Made by a program: the position numbers and the translations under genes. From NCBI GenBank assembly GCA_024403825.1, contig JAKSRB010000002.1, positions 1 through 64,000 of the forward strand: a DNA stretch of 64,000 nucleotides, given 5' to 3'. This document shows, one piece after another, positions 34,676 to 43,295 of the stretch (positions are counted from its first letter, which is position 1; each line of letters starts with the position of its first letter). This DNA is from Ruminococcus sp. (GTDB taxonomy: Bacteria > Bacillota > Clostridia > Oscillospirales > Acutalibacteraceae). Under the pieces are notes generated by a model, which had not been told where the DNA came from, did not search any database, and worked only from the letters and a program-made list of their open reading frames with translations.

Positions 34676-35587
34676 TTATTTAACCATTGATGCAACTTCA
34701 GCAGCGAAATCGTCCTGACGCTTTTCAATGCCTTCGCCCTTTTCAAAACGAACGAACTTAGAAATAGCAATCTTACCGCCAAGCTCCTTAGCTACATTGT
34801 TTACATACTGAGAAACACTGAGCTTGTTGTCCTTTACAAACTCCTGATCAACAAGGCAGTTCTCCTTATAGAACTTGTTAATTTTACCCATAACAATCTT
34901 ATCAGCGATTGCTTCTGGCTTACCCTCATTGATAACCTGCTGACGCATAACTTCCTTCTCATGCTCAATAACCTCTGCTGGTACTTCGCTTGAGTTGAGA
35001 TACTGTGTATTAAGAGCAGCAATCTGCATTGCTACATCCTTACCACAAGCTACAAAAGCATCATTTGCTGCAACATCTGTATCAAAGTTTACAAGAACAC
35101 CAATCTTACCACCTGCGTGAACATATGCTACGCAAGCACCTTCCATACGCTCAAAGCGTCTGATCTGAATATTCTCACCGATTGTAAGAACCTTTTCCTG
35201 AAGAAGCTCAGCTACAGTCTTGTCTGAGCCTGTTGCTGTGAGTGCAAGAAGAGCCTCAACATCAGCAGGATTCTGCTCGATAACTGTGTTAGCACAAGTC
35301 TTTACAAAATCCATAAATGAATCGTTCTTAGCAACGAAGTCTGTTTCAGCATTAACTTCGATTACAACACCAACTGAACAATCGTCAGTTGTAACTGCAT
35401 AAGCAACACCCTCAGCAGCAATTCTGCTTGCCTTTTTAGCCTGCTTAGCAAGACCCTGTTCTCTTAAAAAGTCAATAGCCTTATCCATATCGCCGTCAGC
35501 ATTTGAGAGAGCTTTTTTGCAATCCATCATACCGCAGCCTGTTTTTTCTCTGAGTGCTTTTACATCCTGAGCTGTAAATGCTGCCAT
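34676..35587 (-). CDS. tsf: Elongation factor Ts
   Basis: A 303-residue nucleotide exchange factor that recharges EF-Tu with GTP. The N-terminal UBA-like domain (VKALREKTGCGMMDCKKAL) and the TDFVAKND motif that contacts EF-Tu are present. Full length. It follows rpsB in the universal rpsB-tsf order with a 45-base gap and its own AAGGATG ribosome site. Confidence 0.98.
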   Translation of the reverse strand: MAAFTAQDVKALREKTGCGMMDCKKALSNADGDMDKAIDFLREQGLAKQAKKASRIAAEGVAYAVTTDDCSVGVVIEVNAETDFVAKNDSFMDFVKTCANTVIEQNPADVEALLALTATGSDKTVAELLQEKVLTIGENIQIRRFERMEGACVAYVHAGGKIGVLVNFDTDVAANDAFVACGKDVAMQIAALNTQYLNSSEVPAEVIEHEKEVMRQQVINEGKPEAIADKIVMGKINKFYKENCLVDQEFVKDNKLSVSQYVNNVAKELGGKIAISKFVRFEKGEGIEKRQDDFAAEVASMVK

Positions 35588-35632
35588 TATAAAAACATCC
35601 TTTCAAAAAGTAGTATATATATTTAAGTAAAA

Positions 35633-36361
35633 TTATTCAGCTGCTTCTTCTGTTTCTTCAACTGCAGCAGCACCTGTCTGACCTTCTCTGCCTTCGATAA
35701 CTGCATCAGCCATTGCACCTGCAATAAGCTTAACTGCACGAATAGCATCGTCATTACCAGGAATTACATAGTCAATTTCATCTGGGTCACAGTTTGTATC
35801 AACAATAGCAACGATTGGAATATTGAGCTTCTTAGCTTCTGAAACTGCAATTCTTTCTTTTCTTGGGTCAACAATGAAGAGTGCACCTGGCATCTCAGTC
35901 ATTTCCTTGATACCGCCCATAAACTTCTCAAGCTTTTCAATCTCAAGGTTGAGCTTAACTACTTCCTTCTTTGGAAGAAGATCAAATGTGCCATCCTCCT
36001 GCATTGTGCGGAGCTGCTTTAATCTGCCGATTCTTCTGCGGATTGTTGTAAAGTTTGTGAGCATACCACCGAGCCATCTTGCGTTTACATAGTAAGCACC
36101 AGCTCTTTCAGCCTCTTCCTTTACAGAATCCTGAGCCTGCTTCTTTGTTCCAACAAAGAGAACATTCTTGCCTTCTGCTGAAATCTCACGAACAAAGTTG
36201 TAAGCCTCTTCAAGCTTCTTAACGCTCTTCTGAAGGTCGATGATGTAGATACCATTACGCTCTGTAAAGATATACTCTGCCATTTTAGGGTTCCATCTTC
36301 TTGTCTGGTGACCAAAGTGTACACCTGCTTCAAGAAGCTGTTTCATTGAAACTACTGCCAT
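35633..36361 (-). CDS. rpsB: 30S ribosomal protein S2
   Basis: A 242-residue small-subunit protein. [15 protein letters not shown] at the N-terminus, [10 protein letters not shown] in the middle and [30 protein letters not shown] are diagnostic S2 segments. An acidic tail follows. AGGAGG precedes the ATG. First gene of the rpsB-tsf operon. Confidence 0.98.
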   Translation of the reverse strand: MAVVSMKQLLEAGVHFGHQTRRWNPKMAEYIFTERNGIYIIDLQKSVKKLEEAYNFVREISAEGKNVLFVGTKKQAQDSVKEEAERAGAYYVNARWLGGMLTNFTTIRRRIGRLKQLRTMQEDGTFDLLPKKEVVKLNLEIEKLEKFMGGIKEMTEMPGALFIVDPRKERIAVSEAKKLNIPIVAIVDTNCDPDEIDYVIPGNDDAIRAVKLIAGAMADAVIEGREGQTGAAAVEETEEAAE

Positions 36362-36492
36362 TTTAATTTCCTCCTTAGGTTAAAACCTCCGCTGTACCTT
36401 TAAATTTTATCGACTCAATAAATCAGATTTTCTGACCACCCTGCCGACAAGTATCAGCGTGCGAAATGCTATATTATTATACCATAAATATG
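36362..36492 (-). promoter_or_regulatory. rpsB promoter and leader
   Basis: Minus strand TATAAT (36483-36478) with TTGATT 16 bases upstream. The 110-base leader contains a GC-richer stretch (CGCACGCTGATACTTGTCGG) and a small AGGTTTTAACCT hairpin next to the AGGAGG. Such leaders can mediate ribosomal-protein feedback; here this is an inference. Confidence 0.6.
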
Positions 36493-36534
36493 AAAAAAAT
36501 CAAGTGTTTTTTCAGAAAAACACTTGATTTTTAT
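36493..36534 (-). terminator. Terminator of the SleB-like gene
   Basis: AAAAATCAAGTGTTTTT and AAAAACACTTGATTTTT form a long AT-rich stem. The 3' arm contains the TTGATT that serves as the -35 of rpsB, so terminator and promoter share bases. Confidence 0.8.
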
Positions 36535-36559
36535 TAAAAATTCCAATTAAATTTTAAAA

Positions 36560-37474
36560 TCAATCAACCCAAAGGTCAAAGAATCTTACTGTACCGTCCT
36601 GAACAAGGAAATTCTGAGTTTCGTGCCAGTCACTTCTGCCTGTATAGAAGCAAAGCACTCTATGCTGAACAGCAGAACCATCCTGATCAAAAATATATGA
36701 AACAGCATCAAGAACATCCTGATTAGGCTCTTTGGTTGTAGGAGCATAATACTGATAGTCTGAAATAATAGTGTCAATAGAGGTAGTATTTGAACGGTTC
36801 ATAGCATCTCTGATAGCCTGAGCAACCAATGCACAGCCGTTAAATCCCATTGAACCAGCCTCACCCATTACAAGTCTTTCAAGCTTTGCTCTGTCATATG
36901 TAGAAAGAATTACATGTGTAGGACTATATGATGAATCAACATTGCTGATATTTATCAGATAATCGCCACTTGCTGTATAAGCAAGGTCTGAATTGTCGAT
37001 ATATTCAATCTCGTACTCTTCTTCCTCAGTTTCCTCTTCGGAAGCCTCAGCTAATAATGCCTTAATTTCTTCCAAATCTTCAATTTCAGCCGCTAAAGTC
37101 GGAACCTCGATTGAAAGAGTTTCTTTTTCCTCAGCCTTTGTTGTTTCTGTAGCCTTTGTTTCTGCCACAGTAGCTTCGGTAGTTGTTTCAGGTGCAATGT
37201 TGTTTGTTATAAGAATTGAAACATCATCAATGCTGCCAACCTCAAAAGAAGCAACCTTGCTGTTTTCAAAAGCATCAGCACCTGGTGCTAATGTTGTTGT
37301 TGGAATAACAAGCACAGATGCAGCAAATAATACTGCAAATGCTATTGAAACAGTTTTAAACCTTTTGAATGATTTTGACTTTGAATTATTACTATGCTTA
37401 CTTACCGCACAACTGTCCTCAGAAACAGTCTTGCTTGATTTATCTGCATAATGTTTACATTTTGTAGCTCTCAA
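36560..37474 (-). CDS. SleB-like cell wall hydrolase (Hydrolase_2), membrane-attached
   Basis: A 304-residue protein. It has a Lys/Ser-rich cytoplasmic N-terminus (about 1-40), a membrane or signal helix (VSIAFAVLFAASVLVIPTTTLA), a Thr/Glu-rich linker with an acidic run near residues 145-160, and a C-terminal SleB-type domain (about 190-300): LERLVMGEAGSMGFNGCALVAQAIRDAMN, with the family Glu, and VLCFYTGRSDWH. The family hydrolyses peptidoglycan, in spore cortex or growing wall. The place of action is not known here. Confidence 0.85.
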   Translation of the reverse strand: MRATKCKHYADKSSKTVSEDSCAVSKHSNNSKSKSFKRFKTVSIAFAVLFAASVLVIPTTTLAPGADAFENSKVASFEVGSIDDVSILITNNIAPETTTEATVAETKATETTKAEEKETLSIEVPTLAAEIEDLEEIKALLAEASEEETEEEEYEIEYIDNSDLAYTASGDYLINISNVDSSYSPTHVILSTYDRAKLERLVMGEAGSMGFNGCALVAQAIRDAMNRSNTTSIDTIISDYQYYAPTTKEPNQDVLDAVSYIFDQDGSAVQHRVLCFYTGRSDWHETQNFLVQDGTVRFFDLWVD

Positions 37475-37773
37475 AAATTTGTCCTCCCTGTATTTTGTAC
37501 TCAGACATAGGCAGACAGAATTTAAAAATCTGTCATTTATGGCATAAGAACTGTCTTTAGTAGTAAAATTTTATCAAACACACAATATCTGTATTAAAAC
37601 ACAAATTTTAAAAAATTGCAACCCCCTCCCATTTTCGATAACTGTAATAATTTGTTATTATTTTGTAATCAACTGTTTTTTATTTCGTAATCTGAATAAA
37701 ATTTTGTTGATATTACACATATTTTAAAAGATATTTTCTGCTATTATGCCATATTATTAGAAAGTTAAAAATT
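37475..37773. other. Intergenic region upstream of the SleB-like gene
   Basis: About 300 AT-rich bases. A small hairpin GACAGA/TCTGTC (37508-37532) would lie in the leader of the SleB-like gene. A C-run (plus strand CCCCCTCCC near 37622) stands out. No convincing promoter pair is seen. Confidence 0.4.
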
Positions 37774-38061
37774 TTACGATTTATCCCAAAAACGGCTTTT
37801 TCTCTGCCTTTTTATGGGCTTGGGGGTTGTACAGGAAATAATTATAGTATCCTGTCCAATCAAGTCAATTTTCTCCCAAGGAATTATATAGTCCTCACAT
37901 CTTCCAAATATTCCCAGAAATCCTGCTCTCCCAAATATCACGATTGATACAATTCTCGCTGTTTTGGTATCAATTATGACATCATCAACAAACCCTACTC
38001 TTCTGCCGTCACAGGAGCTTATTACCTCCTTATGCCTTAAATCAGTAAGATGACAATTCAC
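37774..38061 (-). CDS. YlmC/YmxH family PRC-barrel protein
   Basis: About 95 residues with a PRC barrel: LTDLRHKEVISSCDGRRVGFVDDVIIDTKTARIVSIVIFG and IIPWEKIDLIGQDTIII, then a basic tail. The family is common in spore-formers; the Bacillus homologues are expressed in sporulation or beside division genes, and the molecular role is unknown. The open frame extends to 38130, but AAAGGA 11 bases before GTG 38061 fits the usual family N-terminus, so that start is chosen. Confidence 0.85.
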   Translation of the reverse strand: MNCHLTDLRHKEVISSCDGRRVGFVDDVIIDTKTARIVSIVIFGRAGFLGIFGRCEDYIIPWEKIDLIGQDTIIISCTTPKPIKRQRKSRFWDKS

Positions 38062-38143
38062 CTTAATACCATTCCTTTCTTCTGATAAAACAATTAATAA
38101 AACAGACAATAATATATATGCATTCGTCATCTGTAAAATTCGT

Positions 38144-38172
38144 TGACTTTTATAAAAATATTTGCTACAATT
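38144..38172 (+). promoter_or_regulatory. Promoter of degV
   Basis: TTGACT (38144-38149), 17 bases, TACAAT (38167-38172). A leader hairpin GACAATATCA/TGATATTGTC (about 38188-38221) follows before the ribosome site AGGAG. Confidence 0.75.
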
Positions 38173-38244
38173 AAGTCAATCATACAAGACAATATCACAC
38201 ATTATTAATTATGATATTGTCCACCTTCAGGAGCTGATTATACA

Positions 38245-39120
38245 ATGGAATATATTTTTATAACTGATTCTTCCTGCGATTTAAATGAAAAGCAGGTAAA
38301 GGAAATTGGTGTTGAGGTAATCCCTATGGAATTTTCTATGGAGGATAAAAGCTATCTTCACTACCCAGATGCAAGACTTATGAGCCTTGACGAATTTTAC
38401 AGCAAGTTAAAAACTGGTGTTACAGTTAAGACCTCTCAGGTAAATTACAATACATTTATGAATGTATTTGAAAGCTATCTGAAAGCCGGTAAGGATGTAA
38501 TTTACACAGGCATTTCCTCAGGACTGAGTGGTACCTTTAATACCTGCAATATGGCAGTAAAGGATTTAAAGGAAAAATATCCTGACAGAAAAATAATTGT
38601 AATAGATTCAATATGCGATTCAGCAGGACTTGGAATGCTTGTATATCTTGCAGGAAAAAAATATGCCTCAGGAGTATCAATAGAAGAGCTTGCAGACTAT
38701 ATCAACGAAATGAAAACCAAGCTTTGTCATTGGTTCATAGTAGAGGATTTAGACCAGCTAAAGCGTGGCGGAAGAATTTCAGCAGTAAGTGCAACCTTTG
38801 GAAAGGCATTACAGATTAAGCCATTAATCGGAGTTGATGAAACAGGCGGACTTTATAATGCGGCAAAAATCAGAGGAAAAAGCAATGTAATACCGACCTT
38901 ACTCAAGCACTTTGAAAATGAAGCAACAAATCCAAAGGAAAATATAGTATTTGTTGCACACGCTGACAACAAACAGGGAGCATTGGAGCTGCAGAAAGAG
39001 CTTAAAGGAAAATGCAAGGAAGTACAGATATGCGATATAGGACCAGTAATCGGTGCTCATGTTGGTTCAGGAATGCTTGCAATACTTTTTGTAGGAAACA
39101 GAGTAAACATAGAAAATTAA
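38245..39120 (+). CDS. DegV family fatty-acid-binding protein
   Basis: A 291-residue two-domain protein that binds a long-chain fatty acid; in Firmicutes such FakB proteins present the fatty acid to the kinase FakA. IFITDSSCDLNEKQ at the N-terminus, VKTSQVNYNTF, YTGISSGLSGTFNTC, the DSICDSAGLG segment and DLDQLKRGGRIS are family signatures. No fakA-like gene is adjacent. Single-gene unit. Confidence 0.93.
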   Translation: MEYIFITDSSCDLNEKQVKEIGVEVIPMEFSMEDKSYLHYPDARLMSLDEFYSKLKTGVTVKTSQVNYNTFMNVFESYLKAGKDVIYTGISSGLSGTFNTCNMAVKDLKEKYPDRKIIVIDSICDSAGLGMLVYLAGKKYASGVSIEELADYINEMKTKLCHWFIVEDLDQLKRGGRISAVSATFGKALQIKPLIGVDETGGLYNAAKIRGKSNVIPTLLKHFENEATNPKENIVFVAHADNKQGALELQKELKGKCKEVQICDIGPVIGAHVGSGMLAILFVGNRVNIEN

Positions 39121-39132
39121 TTTAATAAAAAT

Positions 39133-39173
39133 AAAAAATGCTGTATCAATTTTGTTTGACACAGCATTTTTTA
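39133..39173 (+). terminator. Terminator of degV
   Basis: AAAATGCTGTATCAA and TTTGACACAGCATTTT pair, followed by TTATTT. Confidence 0.9.
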
Positions 39174-39182
39174 TTTATAATA

Positions 39183-39272
39183 TTAATCACTTTTACCGCT
39201 GATAACAAGGCACATAAACAGCACACCTAAAAATCCTCCTACAAAAACACCTGCAACAAATCCGACCATCAT
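39183..39272 (-). CDS. Tiny membrane protein, DUF3789-like
   Basis: A 29-residue peptide, MMVGFVAGVFVGGFLGVLFM followed by CLVISGKSD, with AGGAGG 8 bases before the ATG. It is one Gly/Val-rich membrane helix with small-residue (GxxxG-like) faces and a short polar tail, as in DUF3789 microproteins of Firmicutes. Function unknown. It lies opposite to and between degV and spoIIGA. The strong ribosome site and clean hydrophobic pattern support that it is real despite its length. Confidence 0.75.
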   Translation of the reverse strand: MMVGFVAGVFVGGFLGVLFMCLVISGKSD

Positions 39273-39345
39273 AAAATTTACCTCCTACACAGATTTTGAC
39301 AATAATTATTTAAGCCGTATGTAATAATTATATTGGGTGATGCTT

Positions 39346-40149
39346 TTGCGAACTATTTATATAGATGTACTGATAACTGTAAATATCTTCATTGATTATA
39401 TACTGCTGGTATGCACAAGAAGATTCCTCAATATCAGGGCATCATTAAAAAGAGTAATACTTGGCAGCCTGATTGGTGGAGTATTAAGCCTTACGGCATT
39501 ATTGCCAAAAATCAACCCTTTGATTAATATTCTGCTTGATGTTGCCGAAGCAATGATAATAATATTAATAGCCTTCGGCTTTTGCAGTAAAAAAAATTAT
39601 ATTAAGCGAGTTGCGGTATATTTTTTATTTTCGTTTACATTTTGCGGAATAATGATTGGAATATACACCACATTCAAGCCTTCTGGATTAGCAATATACA
39701 ACAATACTGTATATTTTAATATTTCCCCAGTATTGCTGATTATACTGACCTTATGCAGTTATTATATTATGATTATATTAAAAAGATTGACGAAAGGTGT
39801 AAATGGTCACGAAACCTGCAATATAGAAATTATCACAGGAGGTCAAAGCTATACATTTTGTGCAAAAATTGACAGCGGATGCAATTTAAAAGAGCCATTT
39901 TCAGGAGATTATGTAATCATTGCAGAAAAAAGTCTGTTTGAAAATTTAAATATAGCTGACCACAAAACAAGGATTATTCCGTTTGAAAGTCTTGGTGGTG
40001 AAGGAATAATCAAAGGGTTCCGACCTGAAATGGTACAAATCAACGGCAGAAAGGCAGGTAATAAAATATATATAGGCATATGTGAAAACATACTAAAAGG
40101 CGAAATTAAAGCCCTGATACCGTCAGAGCTTGCGAATAATCAAGAGTGA
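39346..40149 (+). CDS. spoIIGA: Sigma-E processing peptidase SpoIIGA
   Basis: An aspartic-type membrane protease that removes the pro-sequence of sigma-E after the forespore signal. About five membrane helices fill the first 150 residues; the C-terminal domain carries the catalytic KIDSGCNLKEPFSG motif and IPFESLGGEGIIKGFRP. About 267 residues. Starts at 39337 (GTG), 39340 (ATG) and 39346 (TTG) are possible; GGGTGAT is best spaced for the TTG, giving MRTIYIDV, like other SpoIIGA N-termini. TTGACA lies at about 39296. Confidence 0.93.
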   Translation: MRTIYIDVLITVNIFIDYILLVCTRRFLNIRASLKRVILGSLIGGVLSLTALLPKINPLINILLDVAEAMIIILIAFGFCSKKNYIKRVAVYFLFSFTFCGIMIGIYTTFKPSGLAIYNNTVYFNISPVLLIILTLCSYYIMIILKRLTKGVNGHETCNIEIITGGQSYTFCAKIDSGCNLKEPFSGDYVIIAEKSLFENLNIADHKTRIIPFESLGGEGIIKGFRPEMVQINGRKAGNKIYIGICENILKGEIKALIPSELANNQE

Positions 40150-40160
40150 GGTAACAGACT

Positions 40161-40865
40161 ATGAAGCTTGCAGAAATAATTCTAAGGATAAAAATGTTAA
40201 TTTTATCTGAAAACGAAGTATTCTACATAAACGGAAGTGAAACATTACCGCCACCGCTGAAAAAAGATGAAGAAGCAAAGGTAATGCAAAAAATAGTAAA
40301 TGGTGATAATTCCGCAAGAGAAAAGCTTATAGTGCATAATTTAAGACTGGTAGTTTATATTGCAAAAAAATTTGAAACACCGAGTGCAAATGCAGAAGAT
40401 TTGGTATCCATAGGTACAATAGGACTAATTAAGGCAGTAAAAACCTTTTCACCAGAGCGAAACATAAAATTAGCAACCTATGCATCAAGGTGCATAGAAA
40501 ATGAAATACTGATGTTTTTAAGAAAATCCTCCCAGTTAAAAAACGAGGTATCAATAGATGAACCGCTTAATACTGATTGGGACGGAAATGAATTATTATT
40601 GTGCGACATACTCGGAAGCGAACCTGATACTGTCAATAATAATATAGAAAATGAGCTTGAAAGGCGGTTAGTATTGCAGGCAGTATCGGAGCTAAATGAC
40701 AGAGAAAGCCTGATAATGGAATTAAGGTTCGGACTAAACGGCAGAAAAGAGCATACACAAAAGCAGGTAGCCGACAAGCTTGGAATATCGCAATCCTATA
40801 TATCAAGGCTTGAAAAAAAGATAATCCGTCATTTAAAGCACGAGCTTGAAAAGGCAGTTATCTGA
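40161..40865 (+). CDS. sigE: RNA polymerase sporulation sigma factor SigE (pro-sigma-E)
   Basis: A 234-residue mother-cell sigma factor. A short N-terminal pro-sequence (about 1-25) precedes [10 protein letters not shown]. Region 2 ([49 protein letters not shown]) and region 4 with its helix-turn-helix ([27 protein letters not shown]) are intact. It follows spoIIGA by 11 bases with GAGGT before the ATG. Unlike many clostridia, sigG does not follow; a terminator does. Confidence 0.97.
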   Translation: MKLAEIILRIKMLILSENEVFYINGSETLPPPLKKDEEAKVMQKIVNGDNSAREKLIVHNLRLVVYIAKKFETPSANAEDLVSIGTIGLIKAVKTFSPERNIKLATYASRCIENEILMFLRKSSQLKNEVSIDEPLNTDWDGNELLLCDILGSEPDTVNNNIENELERRLVLQAVSELNDRESLIMELRFGLNGRKEHTQKQVADKLGISQSYISRLEKKIIRHLKHELEKAVI

Positions 40866-40876
40866 GGCAAAAATAA

Positions 40877-40914
40877 GGCAACACCGACAAAATCAAGTGT
40901 CGGTGTTGCCTTTA
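40877..40914 (+). terminator. Terminator of spoIIGA-sigE
   Basis: GGCAACACCGACA and TGTCGGTGTTGCC pair perfectly around AAATCAAG, followed by TTTAAAA. It also faces the GNAT gene from the other strand. Confidence 0.9.
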
Positions 40915-40928
40915 AAATAATATTAAAT

Positions 40929-41462
40929 TTATATATTTTCGTAATCTTCTCTATTTAGCTCAAGCTCAAGTATTTTCCATTTTTCTCCAAAAAGCTCACA
41001 GATTATATCATTTTCCATTATTACACCTTTAAAACCTGCTGATTTATAACAATAATATGCAGTCATATTATTTTCAAATACTCCGATTGTCACCTTTTCT
41101 GCATTGAAAATTTCAAATGCATATTTCAAGGCAAGCTTTATCATTATTTTGCCATATCCCCTGCCTCGTTTTGTATCATCAACAATTACAAAGCCTAAAC
41201 GCAAAATATTCCTGTTGCCATTAACATATCTTATTATAAGGTGTCCGACTATTCCGCTTTCATCAAATGCCGTCATGGGATAAAAATTATCCTTTTCAAC
41301 ACAATCCCCATTGCACTCAATATATTTGTAATTCATATCGGATTCGGTAATTGGAAAATGCTCATATCTGTCAGAGGTCCATTTTCTGAATGTTTCCTCA
41401 TCCTTGCACCAGCTTATTATGGTTTTTGCATCACTCGGCTTATACGGTCTTAACCCTATCAT
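40929..41462 (-). CDS. GNAT family N-acetyltransferase
   Basis: A 177-residue acetyl-CoA-dependent acyltransferase of the RimJ/RimL-like group. LRLGFVIVDDTKRGRGYGKIMIKLALKYAF contains the acetyl-CoA pyrophosphate loop (RGRGYGK), and VFENNMTAYYCYKSAGF is the typical second half. The substrate is unknown. GGGAGAG precedes the ATG. It ends against the sigE terminator. Confidence 0.9.
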   Translation of the reverse strand: MIGLRPYKPSDAKTIISWCKDEETFRKWTSDRYEHFPITESDMNYKYIECNGDCVEKDNFYPMTAFDESGIVGHLIIRYVNGNRNILRLGFVIVDDTKRGRGYGKIMIKLALKYAFEIFNAEKVTIGVFENNMTAYYCYKSAGFKGVIMENDIICELFGEKWKILELELNREDYENI

Positions 41463-41492
41463 TTTACAAACTCTCCCTGTTGTAATTTTACG

Positions 41493-42107
41493 CTATTTCT
41501 CAGCTTTATTATTAAGCAACCGTCTTACATCACAACTGAAAAGTCCGTCCCTGTTGCAATAAAAATATACATACTTGGTTCTGGAAATTTTAAACCTTGC
41601 TTCTGCATTCCCCTCAGGATATAGCTTTACTATTTCTGCTCCGTTATCCTTAACTACGGCAATAAATGAAATGTAATGCTCCTTAGTCATTGAATGTGAG
41701 GTTGTAACAAAGTATTCATCTTCAAATTTTTCTACCATAATATTATGACTACTGTTGCAAACCTCTGCTTCAAGCGGTGGCAGAATAATTCCACAACAGC
41801 TTATCAGAGCTTCACCTGTACTAAACATAATGTTTCCACAAATGGGACAAACATAAAATTTTGTCCTTGTCATATTTGAATTTGAATTAGTATTTCTTAT
41901 GCTGTCACCTGTCATAAGCTCCATAACAGATACACCCAATGCCTTGGCTAAATCTTCAAGTATGGTTATATCAGGGTAGCCCTTTGCTGTTTCCCATTTT
42001 GAAACAGTTTTATCGCTGACAAATAATTTTTCTGCAAGCTCCTGTTGTGTAAGCTTTCTTTCTTCTCTGAGCCTTTTTATAGTTGCTCCGGTCACATATT
42101 TATTCAT
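41493..42107 (-). CDS. XRE-family regulator with desulfoferrodoxin-like C-terminal domain
   Basis: A 204-residue protein. The N-terminal Cro/CI helix-turn-helix (about 7-60: LTQQELAEKLFVSDKTVSKWETAKGYPD) is followed by a CPICGN/CC cluster (about 82-105) and a C-terminal domain resembling desulfoferrodoxin (superoxide reductase): HYISFIAVV, KLYPEGNAEARF and FYCNRDGLFSCD. In active enzymes this last motif reads CNxHG; here Asp replaces His. It may sense oxidants or iron and regulate nearby genes. GGGAGG before ATG 42107 sets the start; the frame extends to 42143. Confidence 0.85.
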   Translation of the reverse strand: MNKYVTGATIKRLREERKLTQQELAEKLFVSDKTVSKWETAKGYPDITILEDLAKALGVSVMELMTGDSIRNTNSNSNMTRTKFYVCPICGNIMFSTGEALISCCGIILPPLEAEVCNSSHNIMVEKFEDEYFVTTSHSMTKEHYISFIAVVKDNGAEIVKLYPEGNAEARFKISRTKYVYFYCNRDGLFSCDVRRLLNNKAEK

Positions 42108-42158
42108 ATGAATTACCTCCCTTTGATAAGAGGATAATATCATTTTTTATCGCAAAAA

Positions 42159-42177
42159 TCTACCAACGATTAGTAGA
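42159..42177. promoter_or_regulatory. Likely operator of the XRE regulator
   Basis: TCTACCAA-CGA-TTAGTAGA is an inverted repeat with one mismatch in 8-bp arms. It overlaps the expected -35 region upstream of a TATTAT box (minus strand) and the regulator's start, which suggests autoregulation. Confidence 0.55.
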
Positions 42178-42215
42178 GTTATTCCTGCTTTCATATTGCA
42201 GCCAAAGTATTTTCA

Positions 42216-43295
42216 TTAATCACCAAAGGTTATTCCTAATTGTCTTGCAGACTCCACAACCTCACTATCTACAGGGACTGCCTTTAGCTTGCCTGCAATT
42301 TTACTCAAAGGTATTGCTACAACCTTATTATTCTGCAATGCTACCATATTACCATATTTTTTCTCTATGATAAGCTGAGCCGCTGCTGTTCCGAAACGAG
42401 TTGAAAGCACTCTGTCATATGCATCAGGACTTCCACCTCTCTGGAAATGTCCAGGAACTGTAACTCTTGTTTCCTGACCTGTTGCAGACTCAATCTGTTC
42501 TGCGATTTCATATGAAATTGACGGATATTTCATCTCTGCAAGCTTTGATTTTCTCTTCTTCTTAGGCATTGCCGCAAGCTCCTTGGAAATTGCACCCTCT
42601 GCTACTGCAAGTATTGAGAAATTCTTTCCGCTTGCTGTTCTTGCCTTAATATCCGCAATTACCTTGTTAATATCATACGGAATTTCAGGTATCAGAATTA
42701 TATCTGCTCCGCCTGCTATTCCTGCATACAAGGTGAGCCAGCCTACCTTGTGTCCCATTACTTCTACAATAAATACTCTGCCATGTGATGTTGCAGTAGT
42801 ATGTATGCAGTCAATTACATTTGTTGCAATGTCAACAGCACTCTGAAAACCAAATGTTTTATCTGTTCCCCAAAGGTCATTATCTATAGTCTTTGGCAAT
42901 GATACTACATTAAGTCCCTCTTCACTCAGAAGATTTGCCGTTTTCTGTGTGCCGTTTCCTCCCAGAACTACAAGACAATCAAGGTTCAGCTTTTTGTAGT
43001 TTTCTTTCATTGCCGCAACCTTGTCAACGCTGTTTTCGTCAATCACTCTCATAAGCTTAAACGGCTGGCGAGATGTTCCGAGAATTGTTCCTCCTCTTGT
43101 CAGTATTCCTGAAAAATCATCTGGCTTCATCTTTCTGGATTCACCATATATAAGTCCTCTGTAGCCGTCTATTATTCCAATAATTTCAATGCCGTCAGCA
43201 CCGTAATGATGATACAACGACTTTGCAACCGCACGAATTGTAGAGTTCAATCCCTGACAATCTCCGCCACTTGTTAATATGCCTATTCTTTTCAT
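42216..43295 (-). CDS. pfkA: 6-phosphofructokinase
   Basis: A 359-residue glycolytic enzyme that phosphorylates fructose 6-phosphate. GILTSGGDCQGLNSTIRA and VVLGGNGTQKTA form the nucleotide site; LPKTIDNDLWGTDKTFGFQSA holds the catalytic Asp; HFQRGGSPDAYDR binds sugar phosphate. At the donor-determining positions it has Gly (GGNGT) with Lys (PKTIDND). This pairing is known from ATP-dependent group III enzymes rather than the strict PPi form. Its ATG overlaps the ppk1 stop by 4 bases; AGGAGG precedes it. Confidence 0.95.
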   Translation of the reverse strand: MKRIGILTSGGDCQGLNSTIRAVAKSLYHHYGADGIEIIGIIDGYRGLIYGESRKMKPDDFSGILTRGGTILGTSRQPFKLMRVIDENSVDKVAAMKENYKKLNLDCLVVLGGNGTQKTANLLSEEGLNVVSLPKTIDNDLWGTDKTFGFQSAVDIATNVIDCIHTTATSHGRVFIVEVMGHKVGWLTLYAGIAGGADIILIPEIPYDINKVIADIKARTASGKNFSILAVAEGAISKELAAMPKKKRKSKLAEMKYPSISYEIAEQIESATGQETRVTVPGHFQRGGSPDAYDRVLSTRFGTAAAQLIIEKKYGNMVALQNNKVVAIPLSKIAGKLKAVPVDSEVVESARQLGITFGD

